Both the position numbers and the translations under genes were made by a program. A stretch of 46,224 bases of DNA from Bacteroidota bacterium (GTDB lineage: Bacteria; Bacteroidota; Bacteroidia; JACCXN01): positions 1 through 46,224 of the forward strand of contig JACCXN010000021.1 of assembly GCA_013696965.1 (NCBI GenBank). The letters are read 5' to 3'. The notes under the pieces were generated by a model, which was not told the origin of the DNA, ran no database searches, and saw nothing but the letters and a program-made list of their open reading frames with translations. How positions within the stretch are numbered: the first letter of the stretch is position 1; each line of letters starts with the position of its first letter. This document shows positions 9,297-17,934 of this stretch, one piece after another.

Positions 9297-10403
9297 ATGA
9301 AAAGACTAGCGCTTTTTTATATTCTTATACTTACAGTTAGTTTTTCCTGCAAAAAAGAAGATCCGATTCTTTCAAACAAAAACACCGCAATAACTATATC
9401 TTCCCCCGTTATTCGTTCACAATTGGAAAAAGGAAAAAAATATGATATTTCCTGGCATACTACCAAATCTGAAAAATTGAAAATTGAGCTGTTTAAGGGA
9501 CAGCATTTTGTTCAGAATATATCCGTTTCTGAACCCAATACAGGTAATTTTCAATGGTTGATTACGCATGATTTAAAGCCGGATTCTTTATATAGGTTAA
9601 AAATAACCTGTTTGGAAAACAAAGAAATTACAGCATACAGCCATTTTTTTACCATTATTGGTGATAGTACTACAAAAAACATTATACCAGGAATAATTTA
9701 TAACAACAATTGGATTAAAGGCAGCGATTGTTTAATTAACTGGGATGATAATATCAATGAAAATGTAAGGATAGATTTATTTTTAAATGGCATTTTATAC
9801 ATGAACATTGTTGAAGAAACCCTCAGTAATGGAACTTATGCCTGGTCAATCCCCACCAATTTACCTACTTCATCAAATTATCGTTTTAAGGTTAGCAGCA
9901 TAATTCATACTGATTTATATGGGTTGAGTGATGTTATAAGAATATCCATGGAAAATGAGGTAAACCTTGTAAAAAATGGAAATTTTTCTAGCGATTCATT
10001 ATGGTACTATTCTAATGCCCAGGTACCGGGGAGCAAAAGGTGGAATATACGTATTGAAAACAATTCAGGCGTTGCCCAGGTTGAATCTCTTCAATCATAT
10101 GGGAGCATTTTGCAGGATTTGAATTTAATTCCTGGCAAGCAATACATAGTTAACTATACCTTAACTCCATTCAATGGTTTTATTGGAGGAGCAATCGTTA
10201 GTTCAAATAATATAAACAGGGCAGCAATTATCTGCATGATGGGTAGTAACACCGGAACAAGACGATATGCAACAGGTTCCTACAGTGATACAATAACTGC
10301 CAATGGAAGCTCTGTTAGTTTTAATATTATTGATCATCCTGCATCCTCACCAAATTCAGGGTTTTTATGCAAATTGGATAATGTTGAAGTCTTTGAAAAT
10401 TAA
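9297..10403 (+). CDS. Lipoprotein with two Kre9/KNH-like repeats and a C-terminal binding-type domain (copy 1)
   Basis: ATG 9297 gives a short signal peptide with lipobox ending SFSC, so the protein should be lipid-anchored; the upstream start at 9261 would spoil the signal. Two similar segments follow the anchor, roughly residues 25-120 and 125-220. Each has a pattern like KGKKYDISW or KGSDCLINWDDN, then GNFQW or GTYAWSIP, then YRLKIT or YRFKVSS. This resembles the Ser/Thr-rich cell-wall (Kre9/KNH) beta domain. The last 140 residues start NLVKNGNFSSDSLWYYS, as in carbohydrate-binding-like beta-sandwich modules. Its paralogue follows 23 nt downstream. It is probably an outer-membrane surface protein; the ligand is unknown. 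Confidence 0.78.
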   Translation: MKRLALFYILILTVSFSCKKEDPILSNKNTAITISSPVIRSQLEKGKKYDISWHTTKSEKLKIELFKGQHFVQNISVSEPNTGNFQWLITHDLKPDSLYRLKITCLENKEITAYSHFFTIIGDSTTKNIIPGIIYNNNWIKGSDCLINWDDNINENVRIDLFLNGILYMNIVEETLSNGTYAWSIPTNLPTSSNYRFKVSSIIHTDLYGLSDVIRISMENEVNLVKNGNFSSDSLWYYSNAQVPGSKRWNIRIENNSGVAQVESLQSYGSILQDLNLIPGKQYIVNYTLTPFNGFIGGAIVSSNNINRAAIICMMGSNTGTRRYATGSYSDTITANGSSVSFNIIDHPASSPNSGFLCKLDNVEVFEN

Positions 10404-10426
10404 TCAGTTTATTAAAAACTACTAAA

Positions 10427-11602
10427 ATGATAGAAGGAATAAAGCCAGATTTTAGTAAATTTAAAAAACAACATATAAAAATGGGTTTTAATCAAGCCGG
10501 AAACATTATTGCGAATATTCTTTTACTACTTGTTTTTATGACTTTAATTAATTCCTGTAAAAGGGATGAAATGATTTATGAAAACAATCATGATATAATT
10601 ATTTCAACTCCCAAAGCACAATCAGTGCTTGAAAAAGGGGAATTTTACCAAATTAAATGGCAAACAGAAAAAGCTGAAAAATTAAGAATTGAACTTTATT
10701 TACAAAATACTCCGGTTCGGTTAATTTCTGTGTCTGAAAATAATTCAGGAAGTTATTCATGGCAAGTTCCTGATGACATAAAACCAGATACCAATTACCG
10801 GATAAGAATTACAGGAATTGACAACAATCAGCTTTCCGGATTCAGTCATTTTTTCATTATTTCAGGTGATTTTGGGACTAAATTTATTAATTGCTCTGAT
10901 TTTATTTTCAACAATTGGGTAAAAGGAAGTGATAGCCTTATTTCCTGGACTGATAACATTGAAGAGGATGTTAAAATTGATTTGTTTTTAGATGGCGTTT
11001 TTCATTCAACCATTGCTCAGGCAACACCAAGCAATGGAAACTTTCTATGGTCTATTCCCCTTGCACTTGCTACCTCATCAAACTACAGCTTTAAAATAAG
11101 CAGCACAGTAAACCCTGGCATTTACAATTTAAGTGATGTATTTAGAATTTCATTAAACAGCGAAATTAACCTGGTTAAAAACGGCAATTTTATTAATGAA
11201 AACTTCTGGAATTATTCAAACCCGTTAACTAACCTTAAAAATCGCTGGAGCATTAACAGTGAATTAAAAACAGCAGAAATAATTTCTTTACAATCCAGTG
11301 GAAGTATTTTTCAGGAACTGGGATTAATTAATGGCCAAAAATATATCATTACTTATGCCTTAAGTAAATACAATGGTTATATAGGAGGGGCAAAAATAAA
11401 TCCATCAGATACTTTCCGGGCTGCAATTGTTTGTTCCATTGGCACTAATTCCGGAGAAAATCGTTATTACGAAGGAATTTATACAGATACAATAATTGCT
11501 GCAGGATCTGCAATTAAATTTATGATATTTGAGCAGGCTTCCTCCTTTCCTAATTCAGGATTTTCATGCAAATTAGATAACATAGAGGTTTTTGCTGAAT
11601 AA
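10427..11602 (+). CDS. Lipoprotein paralogue of the preceding gene (copy 2)
   Basis: This has the same architecture as the gene at 9297: lipobox LINSC, two repeats (EKGEFYQIKWQTEKAEKL and KGSDSLISWTDNIEEDV mark their starts), and a C-terminal module starting NLVKNGNFINENFWNYS. It ends SGFSCKLDNIEVF against SGFLCKLDNVEVF in copy 1. ATG 10427 gives a lysine-rich start before the hydrophobic core; ATG 10481 is possible but leaves no positive charge. The pair are tandem duplicates, probably co-transcribed, and have diverged well past recent duplication. Confidence 0.76.
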   Translation: MIEGIKPDFSKFKKQHIKMGFNQAGNIIANILLLLVFMTLINSCKRDEMIYENNHDIIISTPKAQSVLEKGEFYQIKWQTEKAEKLRIELYLQNTPVRLISVSENNSGSYSWQVPDDIKPDTNYRIRITGIDNNQLSGFSHFFIISGDFGTKFINCSDFIFNNWVKGSDSLISWTDNIEEDVKIDLFLDGVFHSTIAQATPSNGNFLWSIPLALATSSNYSFKISSTVNPGIYNLSDVFRISLNSEINLVKNGNFINENFWNYSNPLTNLKNRWSINSELKTAEIISLQSSGSIFQELGLINGQKYIITYALSKYNGYIGGAKINPSDTFRAAIVCSIGTNSGENRYYEGIYTDTIIAAGSAIKFMIFEQASSFPNSGFSCKLDNIEVFAE

Positions 11603-11654
11603 TCTCAACATGATTTCTTTTTGACTGGAATTTGTTTCCTTCAAAATTCCTCAT

Positions 11655-12141
11655 TTATGTTTTTGTAACTTTTTTTATGCCAATAATGCCTGATTCATCT
11701 GATACTTTGATAAAATAAATACCAATTGGAAATTCAACAATATTGACAATCATTTTTTCAGAAATTGAATATTTTTGATGGAAAACAACCTGGCCTAAAT
11801 TATTAAGAATTTCTATTTCTTTTCCAACTATAAATTCTGACTCATAGACAATTACAATTTCGTTTTGTGAAGGGTTCGGAAAAACATGAATTTTATTCTC
11901 ATTTAAATAGTATTTGGAAATATTTGTCTGTAAATCTTTGTTTGTAACAATATATCCACTGTCACCAACCGCAAACACTATTGAATCAGAATATGAGCTT
12001 ATTGAATTTATAGGGTAATCAACATTTTGGAAAGTCCAAATTGAATTTCCGCTTGTTTCAAAAATCAATCCAGCCATTCCATTTGAAAAATTATCATAGG
12101 CAGCCCCTGAATAAAAAATGTAAAATTCATCCTTAATCTTG
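11655..12141 (-). pseudogene. C-terminal remnant of a T9SS-secreted protein (type A sorting domain)
   Basis: The open frame encodes a beta-rich segment (SGAAYDNFSNG, FAVGDSGYIVTNKD) and then a typical type IX secretion type-A sorting domain: IHVFPNPSQNEIVI, EILNNLGQVV, FPIGIYFIKVSDESG. It lacks a signal peptide and the large N-terminal region such proteins need. The frame can be extended to an ATG at 12215, but there it overlaps, in another frame, the end of an AraC-type HTH (12133-12324), so that lead is unlikely to be native. The piece looks like the 3' end of a larger gene left by deletion or recombination. It is probably not functional. Confidence 0.7.
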
Positions 12142-12324
12142 TATTTTTTGAAATTCAGAAGGAGTAATTCCGGTTTGATTTTTGAAAAATTTACTAAAAT
12201 GGGCGGGGTCTTCAAATTTTAACTCGTAGGCCGATTCTTTAGCAGTTAAGCCTGAATTCAGAAGGCGTTTGGCTTCAAGGATTATTTGTTTATAAATCAG
12301 AAGACTTGCTGATTGATAGTTTTT
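12133..12324 (-). pseudogene. Remnant of an AraC/XylS-family regulator (last helix-turn-helix)
   Basis: Reading the minus strand down to a TAA at 12133-12135 gives about 63 residues. These include LIYKQIILEAKRLLNSG, LTAKESAYELKFEDPAHF and SKFFKNQTGITPSEFQ, the second HTH and tail of the AraC family. A TAG at 12325-12327 closes the frame upstream, and no start codon or first HTH is present, so only the C-terminus survives. Its last codons overlap, in a different frame, the open frame of the T9SS remnant. The junction therefore marks where two unrelated broken genes meet. Confidence 0.75.
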
Positions 12325-12490
12325 CTAATACAAAACTACAGGGTTGTTTTTCCAACTTAATTTGATGAAATTAATTTATCTTTTGTTTAAATAAAATAGA
12401 AAAAAAGCAAAATTTGAAATTCTTTTTAAAGTTTTGTTAAGCAAATTAAGCCAGGCAGAAACATAATGGCCCAACCAGTTTATGTAAATA

Positions 12491-12528
12491 AAAAGAGAGG
12501 AAAAATCCTTTGATCTTCCCTCTCTTTT
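12491..12528 (-). terminator. Hairpin terminator after ornithine aminotransferase
   Basis: The stem AAAAGAGAGG (12491-12500) pairs perfectly with CCTCTCTTTT (12519-12528). On the minus strand it ends in a T-run. It lies about 20 nt beyond the aminotransferase stop. Confidence 0.7.
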
Positions 12529-12548
12529 CTTTTGTAATCCTTTAAATA

Positions 12549-13796
12549 TTACTCTTCAAAAGCAGCTAAAGTATTCTTAATAATGCTAATGCATTCCTGG
12601 ATTTGCTCTTCCGTAATTACAAGTGGAGGTGCAAAACGAATTATATCTCCTTGAGTTTGTTTTGCAAGCAGCCCATTGTCTTTTAAAGCATAGCAAACAT
12701 CTGCTGCATTTTTTCCACTTTTTGTAGGCTTTATAACAATTGCGTTCAACAAGCCCTTTCCTCTCACAGTAGTTATTAGTGGAGACTTTATTTCCAAAAG
12801 TCCTTTTCTTAATTGAGCACCAAGTTTTTCAGATTTGGCAGCAAGGTTTTCCTCAAGCACAACTTCAAGAGCTGCAATTGCCACAGCACCTGCAAGTGGA
12901 TTTCCACCAAAAGTAGAACCATGATCACCTGGGCGGATGCAATTCATAATTTCATCATTGGCAAGAACTGCGGAAACAGGCAAAACTCCACCTGATAATG
13001 CTTTTCCTAAAATAAGTACATCCGGTTTCAAATTCTCATGGTCGCAGGCAAGCATTTTTCCAGTACGTGCAATACCAGTTTGAATTTCATCGGCAATAAA
13101 CAACACATTATTGTCTTTGCATATTTTGGCACAGGCAGTTAAATATCCTTCATCGGGAACTACAACTCCTGCCTCACCTTGAATTGGTTCAACAAGAAAT
13201 CCAGCCACATTTTTATCTTTTATTGCTTCCCTTAAAGCTTCAATATTGTTGTAAGGAATAACAACAAAACCTGGTGTAAAAGGACCAAAATCCTTTCTGG
13301 CACTTTTATCAGTAGAAGCAGAAATAATGGAAATAGTTCTTCCATGAAAATTCTTTTCACAAACTAAAATTATTGCTTGATTTTCAGGAATTCCTTTCTT
13401 TTCATAAGACCACCTTCTGCAAATCTTAATAGCAGTTTCAACAGCTTCAGCCCCGGTATTCATTGGTAAAACTTTATCAAAGCCAAAAAGTTCAGTTACA
13501 TATTTCTCATATTGGCCAAGCACATCATTGTGAAAGGCCCTGGAAGTAAGTGTAAGTTTATCCGCCTGCTCCTTTAAAGCACTTATTATTTTTGGGTGGC
13601 AATGACCTTGGTTAACTGCTGAATATGCGGAAAGAAAATCAAAATATCTTTTGCCATCTACATCCCATAAAAAAACTCCTTCCCCCCTTTCAAGCACCAC
13701 GGGTAATGGATGGTAATTGTGTGCTCCATGCTTTTCTTCAAGTTCAATAGCTTCTTTACTTGAAATGTTATGATTTATCATTGTTTCTCTGCTCAT
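12549..13796 (-). CDS. rocD: Ornithine--oxo-acid aminotransferase
   Basis: A PLP-dependent class III aminotransferase of 415 residues, the usual RocD length. It converts ornithine and 2-oxoglutarate to glutamate-5-semialdehyde and glutamate, linking arginine breakdown with proline. Visible markers are [19 protein letters not shown] near the N-terminus (typical of ornithine rather than acetylornithine enzymes), [30 protein letters not shown]-type text ([14 protein letters not shown]), the lysine region [16 protein letters not shown], and [17 protein letters not shown]. The start ATG 13796 is followed by a short lead before the conserved block. The gene shares a strand with the TraB-like gene 55 nt upstream and is followed by a hairpin terminator. 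Confidence 0.95.
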   Translation of the reverse strand: MSRETMINHNISSKEAIELEEKHGAHNYHPLPVVLERGEGVFLWDVDGKRYFDFLSAYSAVNQGHCHPKIISALKEQADKLTLTSRAFHNDVLGQYEKYVTELFGFDKVLPMNTGAEAVETAIKICRRWSYEKKGIPENQAIILVCEKNFHGRTISIISASTDKSARKDFGPFTPGFVVIPYNNIEALREAIKDKNVAGFLVEPIQGEAGVVVPDEGYLTACAKICKDNNVLFIADEIQTGIARTGKMLACDHENLKPDVLILGKALSGGVLPVSAVLANDEIMNCIRPGDHGSTFGGNPLAGAVAIAALEVVLEENLAAKSEKLGAQLRKGLLEIKSPLITTVRGKGLLNAIVIKPTKSGKNAADVCYALKDNGLLAKQTQGDIIRFAPPLVITEEQIQECISIIKNTLAAFEE

Positions 13797-13826
13797 AAAA
13801 ATAAATTTAAAAAATTATATTTGTTT

Positions 13827-13842
13827 CCTGCTTTTTTGCAGG
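13827..13842 (-). terminator. Small hairpin between TraB-like gene and rocD
   Basis: CCTGC-TTTTTT-GCAGG on the plus strand folds as a 5-bp stem with a 6-nt loop in the 55-nt gap. It is too short for a confident terminator and may only attenuate read-through from the TraB-like gene into rocD. Confidence 0.25.
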
Positions 13843-13851
13843 GCTTTGTTC

Positions 13852-14712
13852 TTATTTTGGATTCACCTTATATCCCTTTTTTTCAAATTGACTTATTAAG
13901 CCATCTTCTCCTGCCAGGTGTGCAGCCCCCACCGCAATAAAAACAGATTTTTCTTTCATAATAACCTCTGCCCTTTCAGCCATGTTTATATTCCTTTTTG
14001 TAAGAAAAATTTCAACAAAATCATCCGACAATTCTTGATTTCTGGTCATTTCAAGCAATTTATCCAGGTCTGCGGCAATATAATCGGCCAACATTTTTTC
14101 CATTTCAAGTTCGCTCTGAACACTGTTTTTAACTGCATCAACAAGTCCTTCTGCCTGATCTTTGTATGAAATAGATCTAAAAGCATTAATTTGCTCCTCC
14201 ATTGTTTCAAGACCTACAACAGGTTTATTTTGCTTTTTTGCCAGGGAATAAAAAAATAAATCAAGTGCTTCATTTTTGTCTTGCCTTAAATTGCGCTGTG
14301 ATATCAAGCCAGCTAAAAACAAGGGCTGCATTTTATTGTATATTGCTAAATTCTGATTTAAAGAATCCTTGAAAAACCTACTTACTAATTTGTAATCGCC
14401 CTCAGATAAAAGTGATTGAATAGTAAAGCCGGAATCCATAACAAGTTTTTCCATCACATTTGAATGAATTACCTCTCCCATATCAAGTTCCATTGCAAAA
14501 GTCTGGCACTCATTAAAAGCTTCAATTACATTGTTTTTGAAATTAAACACGCGTTCATCGGCAGTATGCATAGTTCCATACAAAAAAGAAGAATATTTTA
14601 ATCCATTTCCACTAATTTCCCATAACAATGATTTTTGGCTCTGTTGAGAAAAAACAGCAGGACCCAAAAGCATGAGTATCGGAAAAAACAACTGTTTTAA
14701 ATTGCTATTCAT
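13852..14712 (-). CDS. TraB/GumN family protein
   Basis: A secreted or envelope-anchored protein of about 286 residues. The N-terminal signal ends near PAVFSQQSQ, and the mature protein opens with LLWEISGNGLKYSSFLYGTMH. The GTMH block near the start and the closing block FIAVGAAHLAGEDGLISQF are the two conserved regions of the TraB/PrgY/GumN family, which has a Tiki-like fold with proposed metalloprotease activity in some members. The function here is not known. ATG 14712 is chosen; a GTG one codon earlier is also possible. A TAnnTTTG box lies about 54 nt upstream on the same strand. Confidence 0.85.
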   Translation of the reverse strand: MNSNLKQLFFPILMLLGPAVFSQQSQKSLLWEISGNGLKYSSFLYGTMHTADERVFNFKNNVIEAFNECQTFAMELDMGEVIHSNVMEKLVMDSGFTIQSLLSEGDYKLVSRFFKDSLNQNLAIYNKMQPLFLAGLISQRNLRQDKNEALDLFFYSLAKKQNKPVVGLETMEEQINAFRSISYKDQAEGLVDAVKNSVQSELEMEKMLADYIAADLDKLLEMTRNQELSDDFVEIFLTKRNINMAERAEVIMKEKSVFIAVGAAHLAGEDGLISQFEKKGYKVNPK

Positions 14713-14765
14713 CACTGTTAAATTTATCCTTTTTAAAGAAAATTGATTGTTTTTCTTTTACACTT

Positions 14766-14773
14766 CAAATTTA
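14766..14773 (-). promoter_or_regulatory. Putative -7 box for the TraB/GumN gene
   Basis: On the minus strand the sequence reads TAAATTTG, matching TAnnTTTG, about 54 nt before the TraB/GumN start. It lies back to back with the rlmD promoter in a 125-nt divergent gap. No good -33 box is seen. Confidence 0.4.
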
Positions 14774-14824
14774 AGAAATAAACGTCAAAATAAAGTGTTT
14801 TTAATCTAATGAAAAGAAATAAGT

Positions 14825-14832
14825 TAAATTTG
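14825..14832 (+). promoter_or_regulatory. Putative -7 box for rlmD
   Basis: TAAATTTG matches the Bacteroidota -7 consensus and ends only 8 nt before ATG 14841, so the transcript would have almost no leader. No exact TTTG -33 box was found; T-rich sequence at 14796-14803 is the nearest candidate. Confidence 0.45.
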
Positions 14833-14840
14833 CCTCCATT

Positions 14841-16253
14841 ATGAGAAGAAAAAGAGATAAAAAAGTACAAATACTGGAAAACATTACCATAACAGATGCT
14901 GGAAGCGAAGGTAAAACAGTAGCAAAGGTTGATGATTTAGTGATTTTTGTTGAGAATGCCGTTCCAGGAGATATAGTTGATTTACAAATAACCCGTAAAA
15001 AAAGCAGTTACAGGGAAGCCAGGGCAATTAAATTCCACCATCTGTCTGAAAAGAGAATTAAACCCGTTTGTTCTCACTTTGGTGTTTGCGGGGGCTGTAA
15101 ATGGCAGAACATGAATTATGCAGATCAACTTTTTTACAAGCAAAAGCAGGTTTACGATAATCTAGAAAGGCTGGGAAGAGTAGAATTGCCTGCTATAATG
15201 CCAATTATTGCTTCAGAAGAAAGCCTTTTTTACCGTAATAAGCTGGAATTTACCTTTTCAAACAAAAGATGGATTACTGTGGAAGAAATGAAAACCGGTG
15301 CTGATTTAAAAAAGGATGCATTAGGATTTCATATCCCTAAAATGTTTGATAAAATCATTGATATCGACAAATGTTATTTACAAGCTTCGCCTTCCAATGA
15401 AATACGGGATGAGGTAAAAAAATATGCAATTGAAAACAATTATCCCTTTTTTGATATAAGAAAAAAAGAAGGCTTATTGAGAAATCTTATTATCCGAACC
15501 GCATCAACAGGTGAAATAATGGTTTTGGTTTCCTTTTTTTATGATGATATTGAAAAAAGGCAATCATTAATGGATCATCTGGCAGAGAAATTTCCAACTG
15601 TAACTTCTCTGCTCTACGTGATAAATCCAAAAGGAAACGATACAATTCATGATCTGGACATAATAACGCATAAGGGTGAAGGCTTTATTTTCGAGAAAAT
15701 GGAGGATTTAAAGTTCAAAATAAGTGCTAAATCTTTTTATCAAACCAATTCCCAACAGGCATATAATTTATATAAAGTTGCCAGGGAATTTGCTGCCATT
15801 GAAAGCGATCAGATTGTTTACGATTTATACACAGGTACTGGTACCATTGCCAATTTTGTTGCATCCAAAGCAAAAAAAGTGGTAGGTATTGAATATGTTC
15901 CTGAAGCAATAGAAGATGCAAAAGAAAATTCAGAAATAAATAACATTAAAAACACCTCATTTTTTGCAGGTGATATGAAAGATATATTAAATGATGAATT
16001 TTTGGCAAAAAACGGAACACCTGATGTGGTAATAACTGATCCGCCACGGGCAGGAATGCATATTAATGTGATTGAAAAATTACTGGAAATAAATCCAAAA
16101 CGCATTGTTTACGTAAGCTGTAACCCCGCCACACAAGCAAGGGATATTGCCTATCTCGATGCTAAATACCGGGTTGAAAAAATACAACCAGTAGATATGT
16201 TCCCTCATACCCACCATGTGGAGAATGTAGTGTTACTCACAAGCAGAAATTAA
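14841..16253 (+). CDS. rlmD: 23S rRNA (uracil-C5)-methyltransferase, RlmD/RumA type
   Basis: A class I tRNA/rRNA m5U methyltransferase of 470 residues. An N-terminal TRAM RNA-binding domain (EGKTVAKVDDLVIFVENAVPGD) is followed by an iron-sulfur cluster motif spread over PVCSHFGVCGGCKWQ, with a fourth Cys expected near CYLQAS. The catalytic domain follows, with YDLYTGTGTIANF (SAM binding), TDPPRAGMH and the catalytic-cysteine block IVYVSCNPATQARD near the C-terminus. It should methylate a uridine in 23S rRNA, classically U1939. The gene ends with a TAATG overlap into the next methyltransferase gene, so the two are probably coupled. Confidence 0.93.
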   Translation: MRRKRDKKVQILENITITDAGSEGKTVAKVDDLVIFVENAVPGDIVDLQITRKKSSYREARAIKFHHLSEKRIKPVCSHFGVCGGCKWQNMNYADQLFYKQKQVYDNLERLGRVELPAIMPIIASEESLFYRNKLEFTFSNKRWITVEEMKTGADLKKDALGFHIPKMFDKIIDIDKCYLQASPSNEIRDEVKKYAIENNYPFFDIRKKEGLLRNLIIRTASTGEIMVLVSFFYDDIEKRQSLMDHLAEKFPTVTSLLYVINPKGNDTIHDLDIITHKGEGFIFEKMEDLKFKISAKSFYQTNSQQAYNLYKVAREFAAIESDQIVYDLYTGTGTIANFVASKAKKVVGIEYVPEAIEDAKENSEINNIKNTSFFAGDMKDILNDEFLAKNGTPDVVITDPPRAGMHINVIEKLLEINPKRIVYVSCNPATQARDIAYLDAKYRVEKIQPVDMFPHTHHVENVVLLTSRN

Positions 16254-16837
16254 TGGAATTAAACAACGAATTTTGGAATAACAGGTATATAAACAAAGAT
16301 ACAGGATGGGATTTAGGTTCTGTATCTACTCCATTGCAATATTATTTTGATCAGCTAAGCGATAAAAATTTGCGTATATTGATTCCCGGAGGGGGAAATG
16401 CTTACGAAGCTGAATATCTTTTTAACCATGGATTTAAAAATATTTTCCTGCTGGATTATTCAACCCTTGCTTTAGAAAATTTCCAAAAAAGAGTTCCTGA
16501 TTTTCCAACAAATCATCTTATTTGTCAGGATTTTTTTGAACACAAAGGCCGCTATGATTTGATTGTTGAACAAACTTTTTTCTGCGCCATTGATCCTAGT
16601 TTAAGAAAGAATTATGTAAAGAAAGTTTGTGAATTATTATCTTCTTCGGGCAAAATTGCGGGTGTTTTGTTTAATGCTGTTTTGAACCAGGATAAGCCTC
16701 CTTTTGGAGGCAACAAAGAGGAATATGAAAAATTATTTCAAAACAACTTTGAAATAACAACACTTGAAATTGCTTACAATTCAATTAAGCCAAGAGCAGG
16801 GAGAGAACTGTTTTTTAATTTCAAAAGAAAAAGCTAA
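16253..16837 (+). CDS. TPMT-family SAM-dependent methyltransferase
   Basis: A 194-residue small-molecule methyltransferase. It begins NNEFWNNRYINKDTGWDLG, the opening of the thiopurine methyltransferase (TPMT/PF05724) family. Motif I is ILIPGGGNAYEAEYL, and FLLDYSTLALENF gives the acidic ribose-binding position, followed by YDLIVEQTFFCAIDP. The natural substrate is unknown; relatives methylate thiols, halides or selenium compounds. It is translationally coupled to rlmD by a one-base overlap. Confidence 0.85.
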   Translation: MELNNEFWNNRYINKDTGWDLGSVSTPLQYYFDQLSDKNLRILIPGGGNAYEAEYLFNHGFKNIFLLDYSTLALENFQKRVPDFPTNHLICQDFFEHKGRYDLIVEQTFFCAIDPSLRKNYVKKVCELLSSSGKIAGVLFNAVLNQDKPPFGGNKEEYEKLFQNNFEITTLEIAYNSIKPRAGRELFFNFKRKS

Positions 16838-16862
16838 ATCTTTAAGAATCATTGTTTTTATT

Positions 16863-16870
16863 TACATTTG
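16863..16870 (+). promoter_or_regulatory. Putative -7 box for the phosphoribosyltransferase gene
   Basis: TACATTTG matches TAnnTTTG and lies 15 nt before ATG 16886. This also argues against the TTG at 16868, which lies inside the box, as the true start. Confidence 0.42.
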
Positions 16871-16885
16871 AAAAAAATAAGGTTT

Positions 16886-17395
16886 ATGTCAGTAACCCGA
16901 ACACTTATACTTGATTCACATAAAATCAGTCAGAAAATTAACAGGATAGCCTGGCAGATATATGAGCATTATTACAAGGAAGATGAAATAATATTATCAG
17001 GCATTGTAGATAATGGATATATCCTTGCACAGCGTATTGCTAAGGTTTTAGAAGAAATATCTCCTATAAAGGTAAGTACAGTAAAAATTTCTTTGAATAA
17101 AACTTCTCCTTTAAGTGAAGCTGTTATTACAGAATTGAAAAGCGAGGATGTTGAAAACAAAGTTGTAATAGTGGTTGATGATGTACTTGACTCGGGCAAA
17201 ACATTAATTTACGGAGTAAAACATTTTTTAAATTTTCCTATAAAGCATTTAAAAACAGTAGTTTTAGTTGACCGTAGCCATAGGATTTTCCCTGTACGTG
17301 CCGATTATGTTGGTCTCACACTGGCTACAACATTGCAGGAGCAGATAAGGGTTGAATTTCACGGTAACGGTGAAGATGGTGTTTACTTACAATAA
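16886..17395 (+). CDS. PyrR-like phosphoribosyltransferase
   Basis: A type I phosphoribosyltransferase of about 169 residues. The PRPP-binding loop is VVIVVDDVLDSGKTLIYG. The N-terminal region SHKISQKINRIAWQIYEHY and the late segment VVLVDRSHRIFPVRADYVG match the PyrR/uracil phosphoribosyltransferase type rather than hypoxanthine enzymes. It may act in pyrimidine salvage; there is no nearby pyr operon to suggest an attenuator role. ATG 16886 is chosen because the further TTG start lies within a promoter box. A lipoprotein gene follows 5 nt downstream. Confidence 0.82.
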   Translation: MSVTRTLILDSHKISQKINRIAWQIYEHYYKEDEIILSGIVDNGYILAQRIAKVLEEISPIKVSTVKISLNKTSPLSEAVITELKSEDVENKVVIVVDDVLDSGKTLIYGVKHFLNFPIKHLKTVVLVDRSHRIFPVRADYVGLTLATTLQEQIRVEFHGNGEDGVYLQ

Positions 17396-17400
17396 TTGAA

Positions 17401-17934
17401 ATGAAAATAAAAGAAATCACATTGTTTCTAATTTTTCCCTTGTTATGTTTGACAGGCTGCAAGAATAATGAAACCGAAAAGGAAGTACTTGATTATACAT
17501 GGAAAAGCGAACAAAAACTAGCTTATACAGATATTAACAATCCATTGCAAGGATATAGCCTGGGTGATAAAGAAGCACTGGATACAGCTTTTGCCGCATT
17601 TATATTACAATCAACCGGAAAAACTACTATCAATTATTCAGATGCAGAAGGAAATAAGATATCTCCTGAACAGGCTAAAGAACTACTTACACAAAGGTAT
17701 GTTTTATTGGTTCCTGACCCTGAACAGCCGGAATTGAAAATTGAAGAAATGCAGGAAATACATTTAGCCCCAAATGATATAGTGCAGGTTTTATGCAGGG
17801 AAAACTGGTATTTGAATGAACCCGATTTCAAACTATCTAAAAAAATTACTCATATTGCTCCGGTGGTTTACGTTTATGATCACGATGGAGATGTAAGAGG
17901 AAAAAAAGTATTGTTTTGGATGGAGATGAAATAA
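17401..17934 (+). CDS. Hypothetical lipoprotein
   Basis: A signal peptide with lipobox CLTGC near residue 20 is followed by a soluble domain of about 155 residues. No recognised family. The middle holds SDAEGNKISPEQAKELL, and the end VYVYDHDGDVRGKKVLFWMEMK is strongly patterned beta. The 5-nt gap to the phosphoribosyltransferase suggests co-transcription but gives no functional hint. Function unknown. Confidence 0.7.
   Translation: MKIKEITLFLIFPLLCLTGCKNNETEKEVLDYTWKSEQKLAYTDINNPLQGYSLGDKEALDTAFAAFILQSTGKTTINYSDAEGNKISPEQAKELLTQRYVLLVPDPEQPELKIEEMQEIHLAPNDIVQVLCRENWYLNEPDFKLSKKITHIAPVVYVYDHDGDVRGKKVLFWMEMK

Noticed and set aside
12142-12215. N-terminal extension of the T9SS remnant to an ATG at 12215.
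   Set aside because: The same DNA in another frame encodes the AraC-type HTH end, so the extension is a by-product of fused debris.
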